From positions 4,216,001 to 4,280,000 of the forward strand of contig CBDCVN010000013.1 in the NCBI GenBank assembly GCA_965223045.1: a stretch of DNA of 64,000 nucleotides. Direction: 5' to 3'. The stretch is from CBDCVN01 sp965223045 (GTDB lineage: Bacteria; Deinococcota; Deinococci; Deinococcales; Trueperaceae). Numbering within the stretch: position 1 is the stretch's first letter; each line of letters begins with the position of its first letter. Made by a program: the position numbers and the translations under genes. Positions 9,417 to 17,962 of the stretch are shown piece by piece. The notes beneath the pieces are model-generated. The model searched no databases and had not been told where the DNA came from. It saw only the letters and a list, made by a program, of their open reading frames with translations.

Positions 9417-12227
9417 ATGAAATTAGCTTTCTGGCCTTTAGATTTGCGTGGCAAGTACTTATTTTTCAGTACACTTATTCTTGCTATTATAGTTGTTTAT
9501 TTTACTTTTGATAATACAAGCCATCAAGAAAAGGTAATAAAGGAAAGCTTTACCAAACAAGCGCAAGTAACCATAGGTTTTTTAGAAGAGCTATCTATAA
9601 ATCATTATTATTATCTTGACCTTGAAGCCTTACGCTTTCTTTTAGAAGACGTTAAAACCCTGCATAATCTTACCTATGCGTACTATCTTGATCCTAAAGG
9701 GCGTGTTTTAACTGATGGCACGAATAGTAATATTTATAAATACAAGTTTTTAGACGATGAATTAAGCAGAAAACTACCCAATATAACTCAAGGTGTTCAA
9801 GCAGTTTCCAAAAATGTTTTTGATGTGCTTGAGCCCATAGATTTAGGCAATGAGCGGCTAGGAGCTGTGCGGCTTGGCTTTTCTCTTAAAAAGATTAATC
9901 AAGACATCATAGCTGTACGTAAGCGTAATTTCCTAATTGGTGTAGGACTATTACTTATTTTTAGTTTGATAAATTACTCTGCAGCCAGTTATATAGTTAG
10001 ACCAATTAAAAAGCTTACCTTGGCCTCTTATGCTGTTGCTGAAGGGAATTTTAGTAGGCCAATAAAAATTGATAGAAAAGACGAGCTTGGACAATTGGAA
10101 AAAGCCTTTAACCATATGATGCGCCAAGTTGAAATATCAAATCATGAACTCTCCAAAGCACGGAGGTATACTGAGCAAATCATACAAACAATAAGTAGCA
10201 TACTAATAGTCACTGATTGTAAAGGAAGTATTCAGTTCGCAAACACAGCTGCTTGTACTAGCTTAGAGTATGAGGAAGAAGGGTTGCTTACACAATCTAT
10301 AGAAATACTCCAAACAGAACCACTTATTCTTCCAAGTAAACCCTTACCCGAAGATAAATATGTTGGTGATGTTGAAACTCATCTCAAGACAAAAAAAGGT
10401 ACAACTATTCCGGTATGGTTGCAGAGTTCTTTTTTGTATGAGGGTAAAGAATTGAATTCTATAATTTGGGTTGCTCGAGATATTAGCAAATTCAAACAAG
10501 TGACAGAGGCTTTGAGTGTCTCAGAAAACTATCAAAGTGCTATGATTAAGGCTGTTCCTGACCTGATGTTTATCTTTAGTAAAGAAGGAATTTATATTGA
10601 TTTATTCCTAGATGATACACATCCTCAAGTAGAGCCACTTGTAGGCAAAGATATTACAGAAGTTGAGTTTTTGCCCAAAAAAGTTGCCGAAGAAATGAAG
10701 TACAAAATTGCACTAACAGCAAGGTGTGGACAAATACAAACTATGGAATATACTCTTCCTGTTCCCAAAGAAGAAACTCACTATGAGGCCCGTCTAACAT
10801 CTATAGATGGCGAGCGTGTGCTCATGCTAGTTAGGGATATAACAGAGCATAAAAAAGTAGAAGAAGCTTTGCGTTATAAAGCGCTTCATGATACTTTAAC
10901 GGGCCTTGCAAATAGAGCAAACTTCAGTAGCGTGCTTCAGCGTACACTAGATTTGTGTAGTCGTCATCCTAATTTCGTCTTTGCTGTATTGCTCTTAGAT
11001 CTTGATGGCTTTAAGCATGTTAATGATAGCCTTGGTCATATTGCTGGTGATGAAATGCTATGTGAAATGTCAAGGAGGCTTAGGCATTGTATTAGACAAC
11101 AAGATACAGTAGCCCGTCTTGGTGGTGACGAGTTCTCAATTTTATTGATGGATATTGATAATGTCCACGGTGCCATTCAAATTGCTGAGCGTATACAAGA
11201 AGAGCTTGCTATACCTTTCCTCATAAGTGATCAAGAAATCTTCTCGAGTGTTAGTATCGGAATTACTTTAAACACTTTTAAATACAAAGAGCCTAGCGAA
11301 ATCTTGCGTGATGCAGATATTGCCCTTTACCGTGCCAAAGATAGTGGCAAGGCTAAATACGAAGTTTTTGATTCTGCCTTACACCAACAAGCAGTGCAGC
11401 GCCTACAAATTGCTAGTGAACTTAGGTATGCTGTTAAAGAGCTTAGCTTTTTTCCGCACTACCAGCCTATCATTGATCTCAAATCTCAAAAAATTACAGG
11501 TTTTGAAGCTTTAGCTCGTTGGCAACGTTCTAAAAATAATCTTGAATATCCTGATAGCTTTATTGGAGTTGCTGAGGAAACACAACAAGCTGTTGAGATA
11601 GATTACATAATTTTAAATAAAGCCTGTCAGCAATTAGCCCGCTGGCAAAAAGAAACAGGCCTCGAGCTATCAATAAATACTAATTTATCGGGGCATCAAT
11701 TTGTACGATCTGACCTTGTGGAACAAATAGAAATGGCACTTAAAAGAAGCGGTGTAGATAGCCAATACCTACACCTAGAAATTACTGAGAGTGTTCTTTT
11801 ACAAAATCCTGAGCTAGCAAGTAACATGCTTAACCAACTTAAATCCTTAGGAGTAAAAATCTATCTAGATGATTTTGGTACAGGTTACTCATCACTTAGT
11901 TATCTTCATAAGTTCCCTATAGATACTTTAAAGTTAGATCGTTCCTTTATTTATGACATGGATTTTTCAAGTAATAGCTGTAAAATAGTACAGGCCATTA
12001 TTGCTATGGCTCAAAATCTTGGTATTAGTGTGGTAGCTGAAGGTATTGAAAGAATAGAGCATTTTCAAAAGCTATATGATTGGGGCTGTACCTATGGTCA
12101 AGGTTATTTTTTCAGTAAGCCATTGGATATAAGCCAAGCTGATATCCTTTTGACAAATACAGATGCAATGGAAGCTAAAAATTTTGCTAATATTCACTCA
12201 GGTAGCAAAAATCACCTTTTAAATTAG
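9417..12227 (+). CDS. Membrane sensor with HAMP, two PAS, GGDEF and EAL domains (c-di-GMP turnover)
   Basis: A 936-residue protein. Membrane helices at about 10-28 and 172-195 enclose a periplasmic sensor domain. Then come HAMP (~195-245), PAS (~250-360), a second PAS (~370-480), GGDEF (~495-655) and EAL (~670-915). The cyclase motif GGDEF is intact and an inhibitory I-site RQQD lies five residues before it. The EAL domain keeps FEALARW, LEITES, DDFGTGYSS, a Lys in DTLKLDRSF and VAEGIE, so both activities look possible. It follows the PhnD-like gene by 10 bases, so the two form a unit in which the binding protein probably controls synthesis against breakdown of c-di-GMP. Confidence 0.93.
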   Translation: MKLAFWPLDLRGKYLFFSTLILAIIVVYFTFDNTSHQEKVIKESFTKQAQVTIGFLEELSINHYYYLDLEALRFLLEDVKTLHNLTYAYYLDPKGRVLTDGTNSNIYKYKFLDDELSRKLPNITQGVQAVSKNVFDVLEPIDLGNERLGAVRLGFSLKKINQDIIAVRKRNFLIGVGLLLIFSLINYSAASYIVRPIKKLTLASYAVAEGNFSRPIKIDRKDELGQLEKAFNHMMRQVEISNHELSKARRYTEQIIQTISSILIVTDCKGSIQFANTAACTSLEYEEEGLLTQSIEILQTEPLILPSKPLPEDKYVGDVETHLKTKKGTTIPVWLQSSFLYEGKELNSIIWVARDISKFKQVTEALSVSENYQSAMIKAVPDLMFIFSKEGIYIDLFLDDTHPQVEPLVGKDITEVEFLPKKVAEEMKYKIALTARCGQIQTMEYTLPVPKEETHYEARLTSIDGERVLMLVRDITEHKKVEEALRYKALHDTLTGLANRANFSSVLQRTLDLCSRHPNFVFAVLLLDLDGFKHVNDSLGHIAGDEMLCEMSRRLRHCIRQQDTVARLGGDEFSILLMDIDNVHGAIQIAERIQEELAIPFLISDQEIFSSVSIGITLNTFKYKEPSEILRDADIALYRAKDSGKAKYEVFDSALHQQAVQRLQIASELRYAVKELSFFPHYQPIIDLKSQKITGFEALARWQRSKNNLEYPDSFIGVAEETQQAVEIDYIILNKACQQLARWQKETGLELSINTNLSGHQFVRSDLVEQIEMALKRSGVDSQYLHLEITESVLLQNPELASNMLNQLKSLGVKIYLDDFGTGYSSLSYLHKFPIDTLKLDRSFIYDMDFSSNSCKIVQAIIAMAQNLGISVVAEGIERIEHFQKLYDWGCTYGQGYFFSKPLDISQADILLTNTDAMEAKNFANIHSGSKNHLLN

Positions 12228-12246
12228 TTACCTATGTTTAAACAAA

Positions 12247-12276
12247 TTTTTGCCTCATAAACATAAAGGCAAAAAA
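12247..12276. terminator. Bidirectional rho-independent terminator
   Basis: TTTTTGCCT at 12247-12255 pairs with AGGCAAAAA at 12267-12275 across an 11-base loop. The A/T tracts supply U-runs in both directions. It lies between the convergent GGDEF/EAL (+) and ubiD-like (-) genes, exactly where a shared terminator is expected. The GC stem is only four pairs, so efficiency may be modest. Confidence 0.65.
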
Positions 12277-12360
12277 TATTGTTCAGGTGAGCCAGTTTGC
12301 ACAGATGCTTAGGAAGTGTTAGCTCTATCAAAATGATATGTCCCTAGAGAGAATTTCTCT

Positions 12361-14187
12361 TTAAAGAAGGAGCCTTTTTGGAGAACTATAATTGGCAAAT
12401 AACTCTTGCCAGCGCCTATCTACAACTTCTTTTATCTCTTTTGTCATTACGATCTTCTCAGGCCAGGTGCGTGTAAAGCCTTCTTCAGGTAATTTGAGTG
12501 TTCCATCTATTATAAAACAAGGAACAGAGCCCAAAATTTGTATGTCTCTTTGAGGGTCAATATTATTCAGCATTGTCCATATACAATCTTCAAAGTCTTG
12601 AGGGTCAGTCAGTTCATCAAGCACCGCTATTAGACGCACATCTTTAGCAGCTTCTTGCTGACTTGCCCATTTACCAAGAAGCTTTCCTTGATTAGGACGC
12701 TCTTTTTTAGTGGTTATAAACCAAAATCCCCCAGCAGGCTGATGTTGAGCAACAATATCAGGGTTTTGTGGTAATTCTTCTTTATTGCGTTCAGGGTTTG
12801 CCATCCAAGAAGTTTGACCTCCTTCTTCTGGGTGTTTAACAGTGCCATCTATAATGATTTTGCTGCCATAACTCCATGATTGGCTCGAGTGATCAAGCAC
12901 ATCAATTGGACCTTTAGCAAATTGGCAATCTCTACCTGGCAAAGCATTTTTTAACACTGTTTGCCAAAATTTAAGATGCTCTTGGGGTTTAACATTTTCA
13001 TCAGTAACTAGTAGGACTTTAGCTAGCATCATTTGCCCTAAACCTAAAAGGCCATTAGCTACCTTATAAGCTTGTCCGGGATAGCTTTTTTCAATAATTA
13101 TATTTACTAAGTTATGTGCTATGCCTGCTGGTGGCATACTATAATCTTTAAGTTCAGGTAGAATGAGCTGCGCAGGGACTAAGAAAATTCTTTCTGAAGC
13201 TTCAATAAAATAAGCGTCCTCCATAGGTGGTCTTCCTACTATGGTTGCAGGGTAAATAGGATTTTTGCGCATAGTTATAGCTGTCACATGAAAAATAGGA
13301 TAAAGGTCAGGCAGGGTATAAAAACCAGTATGGTCACCAAAGGGACCTTCCAAGCGCCAATCTTCTTCTGGATCAATATAGCCTTCCAGAACAAACTCTG
13401 CTTCAGCAGGCACCTCTAAATCAACAGTTATCCCTTTAACAAGCTTAATAGGCTTATTACGCAAAAAACCAGTCAGCGAAAACTCATTGATGCTAGGTAT
13501 AGCAGGTAAGGGAGCAGTAGCTGCATAAGTAAGAGCAGGATCACCACCTAGTGCAACAGCCACCTCTAATTTCTGACCTGCTTTTTTAGCACTTTCCAAG
13601 TGCCTTGCCCCTGTCTTATGGCGTTGCCAATGCATACCTGTAGTGGATTTATCAAAGACCTGCATACGGTACATACCAACATTAACCTCTTTAGTTAGAG
13701 GGTCTTTACTAATAACTAATGGTAGGGTGATAAAAGGTCCACCATCATCTGGCCAACACTTAAGAACAGGTAATTTAGTTAAGTCAATTTCATCACCTTG
13801 CCAAATTACTTCTTGCACAGGGGCCTTCTTAACTTTTTTAGGTGGCAATGAGGTAACTGTTTTTAGCTTTGGTAAATTTGTTGCTAAACCTAGGAGGCCA
13901 CCGCCTACCTTTACATTCAATAGCTCCCTTAACCTTTTAGTAATATCATCAAGGGATTCTACTCCTAGAGCTAGGGCCATACGTTTTTGTGAACCATAAA
14001 GGCCAATAACTAAAGGGAAGTCTTTTCCTATAACTTTTTCGAAATAAAGTGCAGGCCCACCTTTTTTAACCACTCTGTCAGCAATTTCGGTTATCTCTAG
14101 CTCAGATGATACAGGTTTACTAATTTCTACGATCTCATCACGTTTTTTCAGCTCGGAGATGAAATTCCTAAGGTTTATATAATGCAT
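12361..14187 (-). CDS. UbiD-family decarboxylase (prFMN-dependent)
   Basis: A 608-residue UbiD-family protein. The family hallmark EGPFGDHTGFY is followed by MEDAYFIEASERIFLVP and PELKDYSMPPAG, which carry the conserved acidic catalytic residues, and KVLLVTDENV further on. Family knowledge: UbiD enzymes use prenylated FMN, made by UbiX, to decarboxylate aromatic or unsaturated acids; in quinone pathways they act on 4-hydroxy-3-polyprenylbenzoate or the futalosine-pathway naphthoate. At about 600 residues this is longer than E. coli UbiD (497) and typical of menaquinone-type homologues. No UbiX or quinone gene is nearby, so the substrate is inferred only. Confidence 0.88.
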   Translation of the reverse strand: MHYINLRNFISELKKRDEIVEISKPVSSELEITEIADRVVKKGGPALYFEKVIGKDFPLVIGLYGSQKRMALALGVESLDDITKRLRELLNVKVGGGLLGLATNLPKLKTVTSLPPKKVKKAPVQEVIWQGDEIDLTKLPVLKCWPDDGGPFITLPLVISKDPLTKEVNVGMYRMQVFDKSTTGMHWQRHKTGARHLESAKKAGQKLEVAVALGGDPALTYAATAPLPAIPSINEFSLTGFLRNKPIKLVKGITVDLEVPAEAEFVLEGYIDPEEDWRLEGPFGDHTGFYTLPDLYPIFHVTAITMRKNPIYPATIVGRPPMEDAYFIEASERIFLVPAQLILPELKDYSMPPAGIAHNLVNIIIEKSYPGQAYKVANGLLGLGQMMLAKVLLVTDENVKPQEHLKFWQTVLKNALPGRDCQFAKGPIDVLDHSSQSWSYGSKIIIDGTVKHPEEGGQTSWMANPERNKEELPQNPDIVAQHQPAGGFWFITTKKERPNQGKLLGKWASQQEAAKDVRLIAVLDELTDPQDFEDCIWTMLNNIDPQRDIQILGSVPCFIIDGTLKLPEEGFTRTWPEKIVMTKEIKEVVDRRWQELFANYSSPKRLLL

Positions 14188-14253
14188 GTTGCTGATTCTA
14201 ACTTTTCTTGGGTGAGATTGTTCCCTATCTTGTAAGCCAAAGGATACTAAAGA

Positions 14254-15045
14254 CTACCAAACCATTTTGAGTTGATTGACAACTTCACCATACCACTTGA
14301 TTTGCCTTACCGAGTTACTATTTGTTTGTTTTCTGCCAGTATCCAAATAAGTAGCATAGTTTCTACCTACTTTAGTTAGTGTCCAATGCAAACGGCCTTT
14401 GTCATCTCTGTAAAAAGATTGGAAACCTGCTAGCTCGAGCAAAGAATTAGTTCTACGTGCAGAAAGATTTAATTTTTTCCCTAGTTCTGTAACGGTAAGT
14501 AGCTCGTCTTTGTTTATGGGTTTTGGTATTAGGTGGGTTGCTCCTATTAGCTCGAGCACATCTACACCAGTTAATTGTTTAGTAGCTTTATTTGCTGAAA
14601 CTATGGTTTGATTGTGATTAGGGTGAACCAATTTAGTAATTTCCAAAGAAGTTTTAAAGAAGTTGTAAGCGTTTAGAGCTTCTTCTATTGTGAGCTGTGA
14701 TTGAAGTGAGTAACTACCTGTTTTTCTAATTGCTGGTAGCACTTCCTCAAACCACCAGTCACGAATAGCTTCTGCTTGTGGAAGTTTAGAGCTAAAGATA
14801 AGACGATTGATATCTCCTTCATTAATTAACTTTGTTTGGGGGTCTAATTTTAGGGAGCGTGCTTCACGCTCCCCCAACAATTTGGCTGCTGGACAAGCAT
14901 GCTTGCAATGTCTAGCAATAGCATCGACTGTGTTACTATATCCAAATATGCCTGCTATATCTTTAGCGGCAGCCCAAACCTCACCAGCTATAATAAATGT
15001 TCTAACCTTTTTACCTTCAAAGTTGAAAATCTCAATATTATTCAT
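14254..15045 (-). CDS. BRO-N domain phage antirepressor-like protein
   Basis: A 263-residue protein. Residues ~1-115 are a BRO-N domain: IEIFNFEGKKVRTF, VWAAAKDIAGIFGYSN, INEGDINRLIFSS and AIRDWWFEEVLPAIRKTGSY are all family hallmarks. The C-terminal half (LTVTELGKKLNLSARRTNSLL) looks like a winged-helix or KilA-C-type DNA-binding part ending RNYATYLDTG. Family knowledge: BRO/Ant proteins are DNA-binding antirepressors of phages and large viruses. It marks the left part of the accessory island. No other phage genes accompany it, so it is a stray or co-opted prophage gene. Confidence 0.85.
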   Translation of the reverse strand: MNNIEIFNFEGKKVRTFIIAGEVWAAAKDIAGIFGYSNTVDAIARHCKHACPAAKLLGEREARSLKLDPQTKLINEGDINRLIFSSKLPQAEAIRDWWFEEVLPAIRKTGSYSLQSQLTIEEALNAYNFFKTSLEITKLVHPNHNQTIVSANKATKQLTGVDVLELIGATHLIPKPINKDELLTVTELGKKLNLSARRTNSLLELAGFQSFYRDDKGRLHWTLTKVGRNYATYLDTGRKQTNSNSVRQIKWYGEVVNQLKMVW

Positions 15046-15156
15046 TAGTTGCCCTCAACCCTATTTTGTAATTGAGAAATAAGTTGTGTAGGAAAATGGA
15101 AGTAAATAACTATGTTAAGATTCATCTGAATCCTTTCATTACGTTTAGGTTTCAAC

Positions 15157-15193
15157 GAAGGCGGAATGACTTTAGCGGTTGTTAACCGCCTTC
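15157..15193. repeat. Two competing hairpins upstream of the BRO gene
   Basis: GAAGGCGG (15157-15164) can pair with CCGCCTTC (15186-15193). GCGGTT-GTT-AACCGC (15175-15189) forms a second hairpin that uses part of the same 3' arm, so the two exclude each other. It is about 110 bases upstream of the BRO gene start. Role unknown. Confidence 0.5.
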
Positions 15194-15260
15194 ATTGTTA
15201 TTTGTAGCTTAGCATAATTAATTCAGAATGCCAATACTTACTGCATTTACTTATTTAGAG

Positions 15261-15401
15261 TTATGGGACGTTATGAACTAAAGGATACTGAGGACAAGTT
15301 TTTTCATATGGTCTGCCAGCCATGTATTTTTCCCACTCTTTTTGGGTGAGGTTGCGTCCTGCTTTGTAGCAAGCTTGTTCTTTCCAGATTGCTCGAGAAA
15401 A
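15261..15401 (-). pseudogene. C-terminal remnant of a second WD40-STAND gene
   Basis: The minus strand encodes RAIWKEQACYKAGRN, LTQKEWEKYMAGRPYEKTCP and a stop at 15261-15263. This is nearly the same as the tail of the 1151-residue protein encoded at 17963-21418, in protein and in DNA. The match stops abruptly at a CTCGAG (15393-15398). Beyond it, a different minus-strand frame reads NPYSVGSIVDDTDFL, which resembles the linker before a STAND ATPase, until an IS5-type element begins at 15442. Seen: duplicated tail. Inferred: a paralogue was deleted or recombined away, leaving a chimeric scar. Confidence 0.75.
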
Positions 15402-16165
15402 TCGGTATCGTCAACAATACTTCCTACACTATAAGGGTTTGCTAGGGCATGTTGATAAAGTAAGTCATAATTTGCAAACTTAGGATATGAAAGTTAAATT
15501 AACAGACGAGCAATGGCAAAAAATACTAAATTTTCTCAAGGGTTACAAGATAGTGTGTATGTTTAGGAAATTTAGAATTGGCAATGAGGATCAATGCAGG
15601 AAGTTTATTGAAGGAGTCCTTTGGGTAACTAAAAGTGGTGCACAGTGGCGTTTGTTGCCAGAAGAATATGGAAAATGGAATAGTGTTTTTAAGCGTTTTG
15701 ACCGCTGGGGCAAACAAGGAATTTGGCAAGCGATGTTTGAACACTTTGCTGAGGATGCTGATATGGAAAGTATAATGATAGATAGCACCATTGTAAGAGC
15801 TCACTCCTGTGCAGCAGGAGGAAAAGGGGGAAACGAAGAACAAGAATTGGGTAGAAGCAAAGGAGGTTACACCACCAAAGTACACGCTACAACAGATGCT
15901 CTAGGCAATCCTCTCAAGTTAATATTGACTCCAGGGCAACGTAATGATGTTACCCAAGCAGAGGATTTGCTAGAAGACCTGGAGGCTGAAAGAGTAATGG
16001 GGGACAAGGGATATGATGCTCAAGTTGTACTAGACAAGGTAGCAGAAATGGAAGCAGAAGCAGTAATACCTCCAAAGGCAAATAGGAAAGAGCAGCGGGA
16101 GTATGACAAAGAATTTTACAAGGAAAGGCATTTAATAGAGAATTTTTTCAACAAAATTAAGCAAT

Positions 16166-17154
16166 AGAGTTGTTCTGAAATAAATAAATCGGTCAAAATA
16201 AAGGAATGTTACTACCAAGAGATGACCGACAAGTAAGAAGTATAACAGGATTGAGCGAAAAGAAAGTAGAGGAACTAGAACCTGCATTTGCTAAAGCTTT
16301 AGAAGACCATGAAAAGCAACGTTATGAAAAGGCTCTAGAAGCAGGGAAAGTACATCGTAAGCCAGGAGGAGGAAGAAACAGTAAACTAAGTACAGTCAAT
16401 ATAAAACTGTGCTTTATTCTTTACTACCTTAGACTTTACCCAACGTTTGATGTTCTAGCGGAGAAATTTGATTTATCACGATCTAATGCCCATGCTTGGG
16501 TACAACGTCTTACACCAATAATGGCGAAAACTCTAAGTGGTTTGGGATATATGCCAGCTAGAGAGTTTGAAAACATAGAGGATTTCAAAGCAGCTTTTGA
16601 GGGACTTGACGAAATACTGATTGATGTTACAGAGCGAGAACATCAACGCCCAAAGGATGATGAAATGCAACAGGAGTTATACAGTGGCAAACAGGGTAAC
16701 CACACGCAGAAAAACACAGTGATAAGCAGCAAGGAGAAGGTAATTTTGTTTGTGGGACAAACCTTTGGAGGACGGAACCATGACTATGCAATGCTAAAGG
16801 AAGAATTTCCACCTGAGGAGGAGTGGTTTGAGGATATTAAAGTGGCAGTAGATTTAGGATATCAAGGAATCGAGAAAGATTATGAAGGAGCAGATGTTGC
16901 AATACCTCATAAGAGACCTAGGAAGAGCAAAGCCAACCCTAATCCCAAGCTTAGTAAAGAGCAGAAGGCTCACAACCAAGCAGTGAGCAAGATACGTGTA
17001 TATGTTGAGAATGCCATTGGAGGAATGAAGCGTTTCAAGATTCTTGTGTATGCTTTTAGGAATCGTATTAAGGGATTTGTTGACGATGTAGTAGGAGTTT
17101 GTGCTGGTTTATGGAACTGCCTTATTGCCTAATTCCTTATTTCAGAACAAGTCT
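16166..17154 (+). mobile_element. 989-bp IS (DDE_Tnp_4 type), copy 1
   Basis: Ends AGAGTTGTTCTGAAATAA and TTATTTCAGAACAAGTCT form an 18-bp inverted repeat with one mismatch. AAT flanks both sides (16163-16165 and 17155-17157), a 3-bp target duplication. A second copy of the same length with an identical encoded protein lies at 38185-39173 in the opposite orientation, and a 161-bp element with similar ends lies at 27849-28009. Confidence 0.92.
16206..17132 (+). CDS. Transposase, IS5 superfamily DDE_Tnp_4 type
   Basis: 308 residues. An N-terminal helix-turn-helix region (LRLYPTFDVLAEKFDLSRSN) precedes the DDE domain: D in ILIDVTERE, D in VAVDLGYQGI and E in VYVENAIGGMKRF. The protein is identical residue for residue to the one encoded at 38207-39133, so both copies are recent and probably functional. 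It fills almost the whole 989-bp element. Confidence 0.9.
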   Translation: MLLPRDDRQVRSITGLSEKKVEELEPAFAKALEDHEKQRYEKALEAGKVHRKPGGGRNSKLSTVNIKLCFILYYLRLYPTFDVLAEKFDLSRSNAHAWVQRLTPIMAKTLSGLGYMPAREFENIEDFKAAFEGLDEILIDVTEREHQRPKDDEMQQELYSGKQGNHTQKNTVISSKEKVILFVGQTFGGRNHDYAMLKEEFPPEEEWFEDIKVAVDLGYQGIEKDYEGADVAIPHKRPRKSKANPNPKLSKEQKAHNQAVSKIRVYVENAIGGMKRFKILVYAFRNRIKGFVDDVVGVCAGLWNCLIA

Positions 17155-17307
17155 AATATAGAAGAGTTTTTTCTAGATTTGAAAAGTTGTCTCGAAACTA
17201 TTTAGCATTTTGCCAGTTTGCGTCGGTACTTATATGGCTACGCTAAAATCCCTTCAAGTAATATTTTTGATTTAGCACTTTTAGTGTCAACACGCCCTAG
17301 TAGGTTT

Positions 17308-17652
17308 TTAAGATGTGCTTTCAAATACTTCTTCTTCATGAAGACGTTCTTGAATGAATTTTTCTAGCAACTCTTGATAGGTTATACCCTTACGATCTGC
17401 TAAAGTTTGTAGGCGCTTCAAAGTCTGGCTTTCTAAACGCAACATCACACTATCCTGTAAATCTTTTTTACGAGAAGGAAGGTTAAAAGGTTCATGATTT
17501 TCTTGAACAGTACCCTCCAAAAGTTCTTCACTCCAAGTATGAGTTTTCCAAAAATGGGCTTCCTCTGTTTCATCATTGAAAATGGGAACATCATCAATAT
17601 TATAGATAATGGTGAAACCATCTTCTGTTTTTGTAGGTTGATTAGGGGGCAT
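17308..17652 (-). CDS. BrnA/CopG-type antitoxin
   Basis: Read from the internal Met (MPPNQPTKTEDGF), which I prefer because the longer frame (to 17685) would overlap the toxin gene by 44 bases; from here the overlap is 11 bases. The acidic N-terminus is followed by a ribbon-helix-helix segment, DSVMLRLESQTLKRLQ and ITYQELLEKFI, which should bind the operator. It lies directly downstream of the BrnT-like toxin gene, the usual BrnT-BrnA order. The stop is 8 bases from the end of the IS5-type element, which just missed the gene. Symbol withheld because the N-terminal half is atypical. Confidence 0.75.
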   Translation of the reverse strand: MPPNQPTKTEDGFTIIYNIDDVPIFNDETEEAHFWKTHTWSEELLEGTVQENHEPFNLPSRKKDLQDSVMLRLESQTLKRLQTLADRKGITYQELLEKFIQERLHEEEVFESTS

Positions 17653-17926
17653 TTTTATACCTCTTTCTCTGACTTTTATTAGCATCTAGAGCAGTAACAA
17701 CTCTAATTTTGTTTTGCCTACGAGTGAATACTACAAAAATTATACGATCTCCATCTGTTTTGCCAATAATACCTTCACGTTTTTCATGGACTGTGTTATA
17801 TGTTGGCGTAAAGATGTGCTTGTTGTAAAAGGCTTCTTCAACTTCTTCAGGTTCTAAATTGTGCTCGGCTATATGCTCAATATTAGCAGCGTCCCAATCA
17901 AAGAAATCACCATTCAATTCTTCCAT
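17642..17926 (-). CDS. brnT: BrnT-family toxin (ribonuclease)
   Basis: 94 residues with the BrnT pattern: FDWDAANIEHIAEHNLEPEEVEEAF, then a central GIIGKTDGDRIIFVVFTRR and IRVVTALDANKSQRKRY at the end (family form R.ISAR.A...ER..Y). Family knowledge: BrnT is a RelE-like fold ribonuclease neutralised by BrnA, and the complex represses its own operon. The antitoxin overlaps its 3' end. It lies between the IS nest and the STAND-WD40 gene, a typical defence-island position. Confidence 0.85.
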   Translation of the reverse strand: MEELNGDFFDWDAANIEHIAEHNLEPEEVEEAFYNKHIFTPTYNTVHEKREGIIGKTDGDRIIFVVFTRRQNKIRVVTALDANKSQRKRYKNAP

Positions 17927-17962
17927 AGCTAATCAATTTTTTGCTTGCTTTAAAGCAATGGT

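Larger units (their letters stand above)
15487..17246 (+). pseudogene. IS5-family DDE transposase, split by a nested IS
   Basis: The first 226 codons (15487-16165) show the IS5-type catalytic residues: D in MIDSTIVRAH, D in VMGDKGYD, E in RHLIENFFNKIKQ. The frame then meets a stop created by the nested IS. Deleting 16166-17157 (IS plus one AAT duplication) rejoins codon 227 as TAT and gives YRRVFSRFEKLSRNY, then LAFCQFASVLIWLR and a stop at 17244-17246, the normal C-terminus of the family, for 255 residues in all. The gene was intact before the insertion. Confidence 0.88.
15442..17300 (+). mobile_element. IS5-family insertion sequence, interrupted by another IS
   Basis: Terminal repeats CTAGGGCATGTTGA (15442-15455) and its near-exact inverse TCAACACGCCCTAG (17287-17300) bound the element. 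The outer CTAG on both sides fits a YTAR-type duplicated target. It contains an IS5-type DDE transposase gene split by the 989-bp element at 16166-17154. Without the insert the element is about 870 bp, normal for this group. It sits between the WD40 remnant and the BrnA-like gene. Confidence 0.85.
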
